Origin: JAAFIP01 sp963775085
Lineage (GTDB): Bacteria > Pseudomonadota > Gammaproteobacteria > Burkholderiales > Burkholderiaceae_C
Reading direction: 5' to 3'
Assembly (NCBI GenBank): GCA_963775085.1
Contig: CAVZHO010000005.1
Span: forward strand, 248,001 to 312,000
DNA length: 64,000 bases
Below the pieces are notes generated by a model that was not told the DNA's origin, searched no databases, and was given only the letters and a program-made list of their open reading frames with translations. Position numbers and translations under genes: made by a program. Below are positions 1 to 8,623 of the stretch, piece by piece (positions within the stretch are counted from its first letter, which is position 1; every line of letters starts with the position of its first letter).

Positions 1-294
1 CGCATCGCGCTGGTAGGCACGTAGAAACTGCCTTAAACCCAACGTGGCGATACAGGCGGACACGGGGCCGCTGAATAAGGTCAGTTTTTGCAGCGTCTGT
101 GCCGATAGCCCGGTATGCATGGCCGCCAGCCAGCCACTGCCGGTCGCCACAAAAAGCCCCAGGGCAGACACAAATGCCGCGAGCTGCAGCCCCAACGCCG
201 AGCGCATCACCAGCGCCTGCGCCAATGACACGACAAAGCACAACGCGAATACGCCCAGGCAAGCGCTCCAGAGCGCCACTTCAGCAAGGGTCAT
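1..294 (-). CDS. N-terminal part of an unidentified membrane protein (cut by window edge)
   Basis: The frame opens at an ATG at 292-294 and runs off the left edge, giving 98 codons. It begins MTLAEVALWSACLGVFAL and contains three hydrophobic stretches (about residues 8-30, 34-55 and 62-85) followed by a basic segment ending QFLRAYQRD. This layout resembles the membrane module ahead of a signalling output domain such as a kinase or GGDEF protein, but the diagnostic part lies outside the window, so the function is unknown. It is not RodA, which often follows mrdA. The ribosome site is weak (GGAAT). Confidence 0.55.
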   Translation of the reverse strand, partial: MTLAEVALWSACLGVFALCFVVSLAQALVMRSALGLQLAAFVSALGLFVATGSGWLAAMHTGLSAQTLQKLTLFSGPVSACIATLGLRQFLRAYQRDA

Positions 295-399
295 AGATTC
301 CGATCATGGATGAACAACTGACTAGTTTAATACTGTATTGCTGCTCTACTGCAAGCAGATTGTTCAGTCTACCCCGTAGCGTTCGTGACCAAAGTCGCG

Positions 400-2409
400 C
401 TATGGACGCGCAGTTGCCGTGACCGTCCTGGTCAGCGTAGTTTCAGCTGCCGGGCTGGCACTGCTGGGTGGCCAGGGCAGCTCGCTGGCGAGGCGGGGTT
501 TGCCCAGCGGGGTGGAGGCCAGGCCCTCCTTCACGGCGGCCATGTCCTGCTCACTGGGGTATTGGCCCAGCAGCCAATAGTCAAAGGCTCGCCGGGCAAT
601 CGGCGCGGCATGCTGGGCACCAAACCCGGCGTTTTCCACAATCACCGCAATCGCAATGCGCGGTGCTTCGGCGGGGGCAAAGGCGATATACAGGGCGTGG
701 TCGCGCTGGTGCTCGTCGATTTTGCGGACATCGTATTTTTCTTTTTGGCCAATCGTCACGGCCTGGGCAGTGCCGGTTTTGCCACCACTGGCATAGCCCG
801 CGCCGGCAAAGGCACGTGCCGAGGTGCCTTCGGTGGTCACGCCCACCATCGCCTGCAGCACGGCGGCTACATGCTCGCTCTTGTAGCCCAGATCCACGGG
901 CGGCTCGGCGGGCACGGCCACCCGCTCGCGCAGCAGGGAGTCCTGGGTCGCTATCACCAAGCGGGGCTTGTGCTTGATGCCCGCATTGGCCAGCACCGCA
1001 GTAGCTTGCGCCAGTTGCAGCATGGTAAAGGTGTTGTAGCCCTGGCCAATGCCCAGCGAAATGGTCTCGCCCGCGTACCATTTTTTTTGTTCGCTGCGTT
1101 TGTAGGCCCTGCGCTTCCAGTCGGTACTGGGCAGCACGCCACGCACCTCGCCCTGAATGTCGATGCCGGTGTATTGACCAAACCCCAAGGGCTTCATGAA
1201 GTCGTGCATGGCATCGACCCCCAGCTCGTTGGCCAGCGAGTAGTAGTAGACATTGCTGGACTTGACGATGCTGCGGTACAGGTCCACCGGGCCCAGGCCG
1301 CCATCGCCGTGGCTGCGAAAGGTGTGGCCGCCAAAGGTCCATGACCCCGCATCGTTGATGACCGTGGAGGCCGAGCGTTTGCCGCTCTCCAGCGCCGCCA
1401 TGGCCATAAAGGGCTTGTAGGTGGAGCCGGGTGGATAGGTGCCGCGCAGGGCGCGGTTGAGCAAGGGTTTGTCGATGGACTCGTTGAGCAGTGCCCAGTT
1501 TTCGGTGTCGATGCCCTCGACAAACAAATTGGGGTCAAAGGTAGGCTTGCTGACAAAGGCCAGCACCTCGCCATTACGCGGGTCGAGCGCAACCAATGCA
1601 CCACGGCGCTCGCCAAACATGTCTTCGATCAGGTGCTGCAACTTGATGTCTATCGACAGTTGCACGGTATTGCCCGGGGTGGCGGGCGTGCTGGCCAGCC
1701 TGCGCACGGCGCGGCCTCCGGCCGAGGTCTCCATCTCTTCGACCCCGGTGATGCCGTGCAGCTGCTGCTCAAAACTCTGCTCCACCCCCAGCTTGCCAAT
1801 GTAGTCGGTGCCCCGGTAGTTGACCCACTGCTCTTCCGGCCAGTCTTCGATGGTTTCTTTTTCGCGCTGGTTGATGCGGCCAATATAGCCAATCACATGG
1901 CTGGCCAGCTCGCCATAGGGGTAGTTGCGAAACAGCCGCGCCTTGATGTCCACGCCGGTAAAGCGAAAGCGCTGCGCCGCAAACTTGGCCACCTCTTCGT
2001 CCGACAGACGGGTGCGGATGGGCAGTGACTCCACGCTTTTGGATTCATCCAGCAGTTTTTTAAAGCGCCGGCGATCCCGTGGCTGGATATCGACCACCGC
2101 GCCAAGCAGATCAATGGTTTCGTCCAGATTGCGAATTTTTGACGGGCTGATCTCCAGGGTATAGGCCGAGTAGTTGGTAGCCAGTACGATGCCATTGCGA
2201 TCCAGGATCAAGCCTCGGTTGGGCACCACAGGCACCACGGCCGTGCGGTTGCTCTCAGCCTGTTCGCTCAAGTCGTCATGGCGGTACACCTGTAGCCATA
2301 CCAGGCGCGCAACCAGCAAGCCAAACGCCAGCAGCACCGCGATGCTGGCCACCAGCACCCGGCGACGAAAGCGCACCAGCTCAGCTTCAACGTTGCGTAG
2401 TTCAGTCAT
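400..2409 (-). CDS. mrdA: Penicillin-binding protein 2 (peptidoglycan D,D-transpeptidase)
   Basis: Cross-links peptidoglycan during lateral wall elongation as part of the Rod complex in the inner membrane and periplasm. The 669-residue protein has one N-terminal membrane anchor (about residues 14-36), a PBP dimer domain, and a transpeptidase domain with the catalytic STYK box (about residue 328), SSN (about 385) and KTG (about 543). The start MTELRNVEAELV at 2409 was chosen over a longer open frame because upstream codons overlap mreD and look nothing like a PBP2 N-terminus. It is the last gene of the mreBCD-mrdA cluster, 14 bases after mreD. No rodA follows in the window, although it often does in relatives. 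The proline/threonine-rich tail is normal for the family. Confidence 0.95.
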   Translation of the reverse strand: MTELRNVEAELVRFRRRVLVASIAVLLAFGLLVARLVWLQVYRHDDLSEQAESNRTAVVPVVPNRGLILDRNGIVLATNYSAYTLEISPSKIRNLDETIDLLGAVVDIQPRDRRRFKKLLDESKSVESLPIRTRLSDEEVAKFAAQRFRFTGVDIKARLFRNYPYGELASHVIGYIGRINQREKETIEDWPEEQWVNYRGTDYIGKLGVEQSFEQQLHGITGVEEMETSAGGRAVRRLASTPATPGNTVQLSIDIKLQHLIEDMFGERRGALVALDPRNGEVLAFVSKPTFDPNLFVEGIDTENWALLNESIDKPLLNRALRGTYPPGSTYKPFMAMAALESGKRSASTVINDAGSWTFGGHTFRSHGDGGLGPVDLYRSIVKSSNVYYYSLANELGVDAMHDFMKPLGFGQYTGIDIQGEVRGVLPSTDWKRRAYKRSEQKKWYAGETISLGIGQGYNTFTMLQLAQATAVLANAGIKHKPRLVIATQDSLLRERVAVPAEPPVDLGYKSEHVAAVLQAMVGVTTEGTSARAFAGAGYASGGKTGTAQAVTIGQKEKYDVRKIDEHQRDHALYIAFAPAEAPRIAIAVIVENAGFGAQHAAPIARRAFDYWLLGQYPSEQDMAAVKEGLASTPLGKPRLASELPWPPSSASPAAETTLTRTVTATARP

Positions 2410-2423
2410 GGCTTGACAATACT

Positions 2424-2951
2424 CTACAGAGGACGATTGGCATCCGGATCGGGCGCGCGGCGTTGCGGGGCCAGCAAGAGGATGGATATCACGGGCCAAA
2501 GCAACGCCTCCATCAACGGCGCAGCCATCACACCCATCCCCGGAAAGGAGCCGCCGCCGAGCATGCGTACGGCCAGCTCTGCTGCGTGCGCTGCGGCAAA
2601 CAGCGGCAGCACCTGTAGCGCCTGTGAGGGTACGCCAAACCATAACAAGCGACGGTGTATGGCAATGGCACCAAAGCTCAATACCGTGTAGCTCAATGCG
2701 TGCTGTCCCAACAGCGCCGCCTGCTGCACATCCATGCACACACCAAACAGGAAGGCGATGCCAATCCCGATACGCAGCGGTTGATGGACCGACCAAAACA
2801 CCACCACCAGTGCCAGCAGGTCGGGTGCCCACACCGCACGGCCCAAAGCCGTAGTGACCAAAAAATTGAGCAGCATCGCAGCCAGCAAGCTGGCCCAGAT
2901 GAACAACGGGTTGGCGGGCAGCAGCAGCTGCTGGCCACTTCGCATGATCAT
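2424..2951 (-). CDS. mreD: Rod shape-determining protein MreD
   Basis: Small multi-pass inner-membrane protein of the elongasome, partner of MreC and RodA. The 175-residue product is almost wholly hydrophobic with about five to six membrane segments and the family-typical N-terminal stretch PANPLFIWASLLAAMLL. Its ATG overlaps the mreC TGA (ATGA arrangement), which indicates translational coupling. A second in-frame ATG two codons later (MIMRSG) is an alternative start. Position between mreC and mrdA supports the assignment more than sequence, since MreD diverges quickly. Confidence 0.93.
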   Translation of the reverse strand: MIMRSGQQLLLPANPLFIWASLLAAMLLNFLVTTALGRAVWAPDLLALVVVFWSVHQPLRIGIGIAFLFGVCMDVQQAALLGQHALSYTVLSFGAIAIHRRLLWFGVPSQALQVLPLFAAAHAAELAVRMLGGGSFPGMGVMAAPLMEALLWPVISILLLAPQRRAPDPDANRPL

Positions 2952-3869
2952 TTATTTGCTCCTTTTTTGGGAGCTGTTTGCGCATTATTTATAAGGGGTT
3001 TTTCAGGTATTTGTGCTGAAATAGGGTCTAACAACATGACATGCCGGGTGCTATGAATCAACGACAGGGGTTGGCAAAATATCCGCGCAAAACCAGAATC
3101 CGCGCGCCGCTCAATCTTGTCGATGCGCGCTACCGACAGGCCTGCTGGATACACGCCATCGACCCCGCTGGTGGCCAGCAGATCCCCGGCTTGCACGTCG
3201 GCATTGCCGGCCATAAAGCGCAGCTCCAAACCGCCGCCCTGGGTAGACGGGTCACCATAGGCGACACTGCGCGCGCCGGTGCGGGTGTTGAGCACGGGGA
3301 TAGCCTGCTCCCGGTCGATCACCAGGGTCACCTCGCTCACCAGGGGGTACACCTGGGTGACCTGGCCCAGCACACCAGACTCGTCAATCACAGGCGAGCC
3401 CAGCTTGACCCCTTGCACCAGGCCCTTGTCGACAATCACCCGGCGGGTGTAGGGGTCGGCCGCGTCGTACAGCACTTCGGCGGCTTGGGAAGGGTGTCTT
3501 GATTTGCTCGCGCAGCACCAGCAACTTGCGCAGGCGGTCGTTTTCCAATGAGAGCTGCTCCACCATGGCGGCGCGCTGGGCTTGCAACACCAGCTTTTTG
3601 TGAGCGCTTTCCTGTGCCGTTTGCGCACCCTGCAAGGACTCAAAATACGCCGTGCCCCCCTGTGCAAAAATGACGGGCCGCATGGCCAGCCATTGTGCCG
3701 GGTACAACGCCGTAGCCACTACGGCACGTACCGGCTGGGTGATTTTGAAACGCGCGTCGGCCACCATCAAAAACAGCGCCAGCGCGCTGAAAAACACCAG
3801 CTTGGACAGCGCTGACGGGCCCTGCTTGAAGAAGGGTGGAGGCGTGCGGTCTAGGGTGCCCAGTGGCAC
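2948..3869 (-). pseudogene. mreC: mreC, interrupted by a one-base frameshift
   Basis: MreC is the periplasmic scaffold of the elongasome. The first frame starts at a GTG (3867-3869) with an AGGAG five bases upstream, and encodes a membrane anchor followed by a coiled coil up to LVLREQIKTP. The second frame continues the family sequence SQAAEVLYDAADPYTRR to the stop at 2948. Removing one C from the CCC at 3492-3494 (GGG on the plus strand) restores a single frame reading KTPSQAAEVLYDAAD. Neither half alone makes a full protein. As mreC is usually essential in rods, a sequence error is more likely than true inactivation. The last about 20 codons overlap a copy of the dispersed repeat. Confidence 0.9.
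2971..3023 (+). repeat. Dispersed repeat copy 1, within the 3' end of mreC
   Basis: The segment contains AGCTGTTTGCGCATTATTT then ATAAGGGG and a tail with TTTGTGCTGAAA. It matches the layout of the other copies in this window. Read antisense it supplies the MreC C-terminal residues around NNAQTAPKK. Confidence 0.55.
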
Positions 3870-3888
3870 GGCGGCTCCTGTGCGTGGC

Positions 3889-4932
3889 TCATTCCGAGGT
3901 AAAAATGGAACCCAGACGCTCCATGCGCTCCAGGGCAATGCCACAGCCGCGTACCACGCAGGTCAGCGGGTCTTCGGCCACCAGCACGGGCAGGCCGGTC
4001 TCTTCGGCCAGCAGTCGGTCCAGGTCGCGTAGCAGTGCACCGCCACCCGTGAGCATCATGCCGCGCTCGGCAATGTCGGCGCCCAGCTCGGGCGGGGTTT
4101 GCTCCAGTGCGTTTTTCACGGCGGACACGATATTGTTCAGCGGATCGGTCAGGGCTTCGAGAATTTCGTTGCTGGAAATGGTGAACGAACGCGGCACGCC
4201 CTCGGACAGGTTGCGGCCTTTGACTTCCATCTCCTTGACCTCGCTGCCTGGGAAAGCGCTGCCAATTTTCTTTTTGATGGCCTCGGCAGTGGGCTCGCCG
4301 ATCAGCATGCCGTAGTTGCGGCGAATGTAGTTGATGATGGCCTCGTCAAACTTGTCGCCACCCACGCGCACCGAGCCTTTGTAGACCATGCCGCCCAGAG
4401 AAATAACGCCCACCTCGGTGGTACCGCCGCCGATGTCCACCACCATCGAGCCGCTGGCCTCGCTCACAGGCAGGCCTGCGCCGATAGCGGCTGCCATCGG
4501 CTCTTCAATCAAATACACCTCGCTGGCACCCGCACCCAAGGCGCTCTCGCGAATGGCGCGGCGCTCGACCTGGGTGGAGCCGCAGGGCACGCAAATAATG
4601 ATCCGCGGGCTAGGCCGCATCATGGAGCGCGGATGCACCATCTTGATAAACTGCTTGAGCATCTGCTCGGTGACGGTGAAGTCAGCGATCACGCCGTCTT
4701 TCATCGGGCGGATCGCCTCGATGTTGCCGGGCACCTTGCCCAGCATGGCCTTGGCTTCTTTGCCCACGGCCTGAATGGTTTTTTTGCCCTGCGGGCCGCC
4801 TTCGTGGCGGATGGCGACGACGGACGGCTCATCCAGCACAATGCCCACATCGCGGACAAAGATCAGGGTGTTGGCGGTGCCCAAGTCAATCGCCAGGTCG
4901 GTGGAAAAGTACCGACGGAAAGCTGCAAACAT
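3889..4932 (-). CDS. mreB: Rod shape-determining protein MreB (bacterial actin)
   Basis: Actin-like ATPase that forms membrane-bound filaments and positions the wall-elongation machinery. The 347-residue length is standard. Visible signatures are the phosphate-1 loop AIDLGTANT near the N-terminus, the phosphate-2 segment VVDIGGGTTEVGVISLGG and the adenosine motif MMLTGGGALLRDLD. The start MFAAFRRYF at 4932 has GGAGAGG about eight bases upstream. It begins the mreBCD-mrdA operon; mreC follows 19 bases later with its own Shine-Dalgarno. The region 4933-5192 upstream is shared with the divergent gatCAB operon. Confidence 0.97.
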   Translation of the reverse strand: MFAAFRRYFSTDLAIDLGTANTLIFVRDVGIVLDEPSVVAIRHEGGPQGKKTIQAVGKEAKAMLGKVPGNIEAIRPMKDGVIADFTVTEQMLKQFIKMVHPRSMMRPSPRIIICVPCGSTQVERRAIRESALGAGASEVYLIEEPMAAAIGAGLPVSEASGSMVVDIGGGTTEVGVISLGGMVYKGSVRVGGDKFDEAIINYIRRNYGMLIGEPTAEAIKKKIGSAFPGSEVKEMEVKGRNLSEGVPRSFTISSNEILEALTDPLNNIVSAVKNALEQTPPELGADIAERGMMLTGGGALLRDLDRLLAEETGLPVLVAEDPLTCVVRGCGIALERMERLGSIFTSE

Positions 4933-5037
4933 CTTCAAATCCTCTCCGGCATGGGGTGCTGCCCTGTCACGCCACAAGCCAAACATGGCATCAAAACCGC
5001 TCAAAAAGCCTTTTTTTGCTGCAAATTAGCCCAATTT

Positions 5038-5066
5038 TTCAACTGGGTTACTAAAGATTGGATAAT
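5038..5066 (+). promoter_or_regulatory. Candidate sigma-70 promoter for gatCAB
   Basis: TTCAAC (5038-5043) and GATAAT (5061-5066) are separated by exactly 17 bases in the AT-rich gap between divergent mreB and gatC. It points toward gatC. This is pattern evidence only. Confidence 0.4.
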
Positions 5067-5192
5067 ACCCTATCCCCTGTGCATAACCGGGCTGAAACAG
5101 CCCTTTATGCTCTTATTTTTGATGCGGAAACACCAGCTTACAAACCCTCGCCGGTTCGCAGGCTGCCGCCTTTTACCCGGCTGTCCACCACC

Positions 5193-5492
5193 ATGGCTCT
5201 GAACTCGCAAGACATTGACCGCATTGCCCAACTCGCGCGGCTGCAACTGCAACCCGAGGAGTCCCAGCGCATGCTGGGCCAGATCAACGGCTTTTTTGAC
5301 ATCGTTGAACAGATGCGCGCCGTAGACACCACGGGCATCGAGCCCCTGGCGCACCCTGTCGCCGCCATCCAGGAAATAGCCCTGCGCCTGCGCGACGATG
5401 TAGCCAGCGAGCCCAACCAACGCGAAGCCAACCAGCGTAGCGCCCCCGCAGTGGAGCGCGGACTGTTTTTGGTACCCAAGGTGATTGAATAA
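5193..5492 (+). CDS. gatC: Asp-tRNA(Asn)/Glu-tRNA(Gln) amidotransferase subunit C
   Basis: Small subunit that stabilises the GatA-GatB amidotransferase used to make Gln-tRNA (and Asn-tRNA) by transamidation. The 99-residue product MALNSQDIDRIAQLARLQL carries the family segment INGFFDIVEQMRAVDTTGIE followed by the conserved PLAHP. The ATG at 5193 was preferred to an earlier in-frame start because the extra 45 residues have no family resemblance. It is followed after 17 bases by gatA, in the order C-A-B usual for the group. Confidence 0.95.
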   Translation: MALNSQDIDRIAQLARLQLQPEESQRMLGQINGFFDIVEQMRAVDTTGIEPLAHPVAAIQEIALRLRDDVASEPNQREANQRSAPAVERGLFLVPKVIE

Positions 5493-5509
5493 CGAAGACG
5501 ACCTACCCC

Positions 5510-6985
5510 ATGACCGCTATTCACACGCTCAGCGTTGCCAGTCTGGCCAAAGACTTGGCCGCGAAAAAAATCTCTGCCGTGGAAGCAGCGCAGCATTACC
5601 TGTCACGCATCCAGTTGCACAGCACATTGGGCACCTTTCTGGCGGTGGATGCCGACACCACGCTGGCGCAGGCCCGCGCGGCGGATGCACGCATTGCTGG
5701 CAGAGACACTGCGCCCTTGCTGGGCGTGCCCATCGCGCACAAAGATATATTCGTCACCAAAGACTTCGCCACCACCGCCGGTTCGAAGATGCTGAAAGAT
5801 TACCGCTCCCCGTTCGATAGCACGGTAGTGTTCAAGATGGCGGCGCAGGGCGCGGTCACTTTAGGCAAACTCAATTGCGACGAGTTCGCCATGGGCTCGG
5901 GCAATGAAAATTCGGCCTACGGCAAGGCGCACAACCCCTGGGATACCAGCCGCATCCCCGGAGGCTCCTCGGGTGGCAGTGCTGCCGCGGTGGCAGCAGG
6001 CCTGTGCGCCGCCGCCACCGGCACCGACACCGGCGGCTCGATCCGCCAGCCCGCTGCGTTTTGCGGCATCACCGGCATCAAGCCCACCTATGGCCGGGCC
6101 TCGCGTTACGGCATGGTGGCCTTTGCCTCCAGCCTGGACCAGGCCGGCCCGATGGCACGCAGCGCGGAGGATTGTGCTTTGCTGCTCACCGCCATGTGCG
6201 GCCCCGACCTGGACCGCGACTCCACCTCACTGGACATGCCTGCCGAGGATTATTCACGCTCTTTGAACGAAAGCATTGCAGGCCTGCGTATCGGCATTCC
6301 CAAGGAATTTTTTGCTGACGGATTGAGTGCGGATGTGCGCACGGCCATTGACGCTGCGTTGAAAGAGTACGAAAAACTCGGTGCCAAACTTGTTCCCATC
6401 AGCCTGCCACGCACCGAGCTGTCTATCCCCGTCTACTACATCATCGCCCCCGCCGAGGCCAGCTCGAACCTGAGCCGCTTTGACGGCGTGAAGTATGGCC
6501 ACCGCGCCGAACACTACAGCGATCTGCTGGACATGTACAAAAAAACCCGCGCTGAAGGTTTTGGCGACGAGGTCAAGCGCCGCATCATGATCGGCGCCTA
6601 TGTGCTGAGCCATGGCTACTACGATGCCTACTACCTGCAAGCGCAAAAAATCCGCCGCATGATTGCCGATGATTTTCAGCAAGCTTTCAAAGTGTGTGAT
6701 GTGATTGCTGGCCCCGTAGCGCCCACCGTGGCGTGGAAGATTGGCGAGAAATCGGACGACCCGGTGGCTAACTATCTGGCGGACATTTTCACCTTGCCCG
6801 CCTCACTGGCCGGATTGCCTGGCATGAGCCTGCCCGTAGGATTTGGCGCTGGCAGTATGCCTGTGGGCATGCAATTGATGGGCAACTATTTCTCTGAAGC
6901 AAAACTACTCAACATGGCGCACCGTTTGCAGCAGGTGACTGATTTTCATTCACGTCGACCGCCCGCCTTCATGGAGGGAATTTGA
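5510..6985 (+). CDS. gatA: Asp-tRNA(Asn)/Glu-tRNA(Gln) amidotransferase subunit A
   Basis: Glutaminase/amidase subunit that releases ammonia from glutamine and channels it to GatB. The 491-residue length fits. The amidase-signature triad is visible as Lys78 (PIAHKDIF), Ser153 in the glycine/serine-rich GGSSGGS and Ser177 in GTDTGGSIRQP. The C-terminal segment has the conserved SLAGLPGMSLPVGF. It lies 17 bases after gatC, and its stop is immediately followed by gatB, so the three are co-transcribed. Nothing unusual was seen. Confidence 0.97.
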   Translation: MTAIHTLSVASLAKDLAAKKISAVEAAQHYLSRIQLHSTLGTFLAVDADTTLAQARAADARIAGRDTAPLLGVPIAHKDIFVTKDFATTAGSKMLKDYRSPFDSTVVFKMAAQGAVTLGKLNCDEFAMGSGNENSAYGKAHNPWDTSRIPGGSSGGSAAAVAAGLCAAATGTDTGGSIRQPAAFCGITGIKPTYGRASRYGMVAFASSLDQAGPMARSAEDCALLLTAMCGPDLDRDSTSLDMPAEDYSRSLNESIAGLRIGIPKEFFADGLSADVRTAIDAALKEYEKLGAKLVPISLPRTELSIPVYYIIAPAEASSNLSRFDGVKYGHRAEHYSDLLDMYKKTRAEGFGDEVKRRIMIGAYVLSHGYYDAYYLQAQKIRRMIADDFQQAFKVCDVIAGPVAPTVAWKIGEKSDDPVANYLADIFTLPASLAGLPGMSLPVGFGAGSMPVGMQLMGNYFSEAKLLNMAHRLQQVTDFHSRRPPAFMEGI

Positions 6986-6986
6986 C

Positions 6987-8525
6987 ATGAGCACCTCTGT
7001 ACAAACCACTGAACCAACAGCCTCTGCGACGGACTTCAAAGACGACCGCCAGGTCGATCTGTCGCTGTTGGTGCGCGGTTACGAAGTCGTTATCGGCTTT
7101 GAAACCCATTCCCAGCTCTCCACCCAGAGCAAGATTTTCAGCCGGGCCTCCACCGCCTTTGGTGCCGAGCCGAACACGCAGGCTTGCGCGGTGGATCTGG
7201 CCTTGCCGGGCACCCTGCCGGTGATGAACAAGGGGGCTGTCGAGCGTGCCATCCAGTTCGGCCTCGCCATTGGCGCCCACATCGCCCCGCGCAGCATTTT
7301 TGCGCGTAAAAATTATTTTTACCCTGACTTGCCCAAGGGCTACCAGATCAGCCAGTTTGAGATTCCGGTGGTGCAGGGCGGTTCCATCGAGTTTTTCCTG
7401 GGTGATGTGAAGAGGTCCGTGCGATTGGTTCGCGCGCACCTCGAAGAAGATGCGGGTAAGTCCTTGCACGAGGATTTCATTGGTCAATCCGGTATCGACC
7501 TGAACCGCGCGGGCACGCCGCTCCTGGAAATCGTCACCGAGCCTGACATGCGCTCCAGTGCCGAGGCCGTGGCCTACGCCAAAGAACTGCACAAGATCGT
7601 CACCTGGATTGGCATTTGCGATGGCAATATGCAAGAGGGCAGTTTCCGTTGCGATGCCAACGTCTCGGTACGCAAACCCGGCGACAAGTTTGGCACGCGG
7701 CGCGAGATTAAAAACCTCAACAGCTTCAAGTTCATGCAGCAGGCCATCGACTACGAGGTGCGCTGGCAAATCGAGCAGATCGAAGACGGCCACGCCATCC
7801 AGCAGGCCACCGTGCTGTTCAACCCCGACACCGGTGAGACGCGCGCCATGCGCACCAAGGAAGATGCCGCCGATTACCGCTACTTCCCCGACCCCGACCT
7901 GCCGCCTCTGGTGATTGGCCGGGACTGGGTAGAGCGCGTGAAAGCCGAGATGACCGAGCTGCCGCGCGTGATGGCGGCGCGCTTTGTGGCCGACTACGGC
8001 TTGTCGGAATACGATGCTACTCAGTTGACTCAAAGCAAGGCTATCGCTAAATACTTTGTCACGGCGGCGCAAATTAGTGCGCAACCGAAATTGACGGCAA
8101 ACTGGGTTTTAGGAGAGGTTTCCGCGTTTGTCAACAGGCAAGACTTGAGTATTGATGACGTGGAAGTACCAAATCCAGTAGCGCTCGGATACGTTATCAA
8201 AAAGGTCGCCAGTGGTGAAATTAGCGGAAATGGCGCCAAAACTGTATTCCAAGAGATGTGTACGAGGATACACAATGACATTTCCGATTTGGCAGAGTTT
8301 GTAGATCAAATTGTCCAAGATCGTGACCTCAAGCAGATGAATGACAGCGGCGCTTTGGAGTCCATCATCGACGATGTGCTGGCTGCCAATGCCGACAACG
8401 TGGCGCAGTACCGCGCAGGCAAGGACAAAGCCTTCAACGCACTGGTAGGCATGGCCATGAAGGCCAGCAAAGGCAAAGCCAATCCGGCACAGGTGAACGC
8501 GGTCCTGAAGGCCAAGCTGGGCTGA
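6987..8525 (+). CDS. gatB: Asp-tRNA(Asn)/Glu-tRNA(Gln) amidotransferase subunit B
   Basis: Kinase/transamidase subunit that activates Glu- or Asp-tRNA and amidates it. The 512-residue protein opens the core at YEVVIGFETHSQLSTQSKIF and has the family motifs AVDLALPGTLPVMN, FYPDLPKGYQISQ and GTRREIKNLNSFKF. The C-terminal YqeY-like tail ends NALVGMAMKASKGKANPAQV. Codons from about 8010 to 8340 are noticeably richer in A and T than the rest of the gene (about 45 % G+C over 8041-8340 by hand count), while the protein remains a plausible GatB. That suggests a recombined segment. Confidence 0.96.
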   Translation: MSTSVQTTEPTASATDFKDDRQVDLSLLVRGYEVVIGFETHSQLSTQSKIFSRASTAFGAEPNTQACAVDLALPGTLPVMNKGAVERAIQFGLAIGAHIAPRSIFARKNYFYPDLPKGYQISQFEIPVVQGGSIEFFLGDVKRSVRLVRAHLEEDAGKSLHEDFIGQSGIDLNRAGTPLLEIVTEPDMRSSAEAVAYAKELHKIVTWIGICDGNMQEGSFRCDANVSVRKPGDKFGTRREIKNLNSFKFMQQAIDYEVRWQIEQIEDGHAIQQATVLFNPDTGETRAMRTKEDAADYRYFPDPDLPPLVIGRDWVERVKAEMTELPRVMAARFVADYGLSEYDATQLTQSKAIAKYFVTAAQISAQPKLTANWVLGEVSAFVNRQDLSIDDVEVPNPVALGYVIKKVASGEISGNGAKTVFQEMCTRIHNDISDLAEFVDQIVQDRDLKQMNDSGALESIIDDVLAANADNVAQYRAGKDKAFNALVGMAMKASKGKANPAQVNAVLKAKLG

Positions 8526-8574
8526 TGCCTGCGGCCATGCGGGTTGCTGTTTTCGCCAGGAAGGCCGCCAGTTT

Positions 8575-8623
8575 GCTATGTTTTATGTAGCTATTAATGT
8601 CCTGACGACAAGGACTACGGCGC
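8575..8623 (+). repeat. Dispersed repeat copy 2, between gatB and the lipase gene
   Basis: GCTATG, then TAGCTATTAATGTCC, then GACAAGGACTACGGCGC. The GTCC and GGAC segments can pair. It lies between two convergent genes and touches the TAG stop of the lipase (8623-8625). Confidence 0.75.

Noticed and set aside
307..350. LexA box in the gap before the left-edge gene
   Set aside because: TACTGTATTGCTGC resembles half of an SOS box, but the second half (ACAG) is not at the right spacing.
2410..2985. Longer N-terminus for mrdA
   Set aside because: The frame is open upstream of 2409 but overlaps mreD, and its translation has no PBP2 or membrane-anchor character.
3480..3500. Programmed frameshifting in mreC
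   Set aside because: The site has no clear slippery heptamer with a downstream structure, and mreC is not known to use frameshifting. An extra base is simpler.
4099..5202. Long open frame antisense to mreB
   Set aside because: It is a codon-bias shadow of mreB, rich in His, Gly and Ala, with no family resemblance or ribosome site. Similar antisense frames over gatB, uvrA, the cyclase and mnmG were also dropped.
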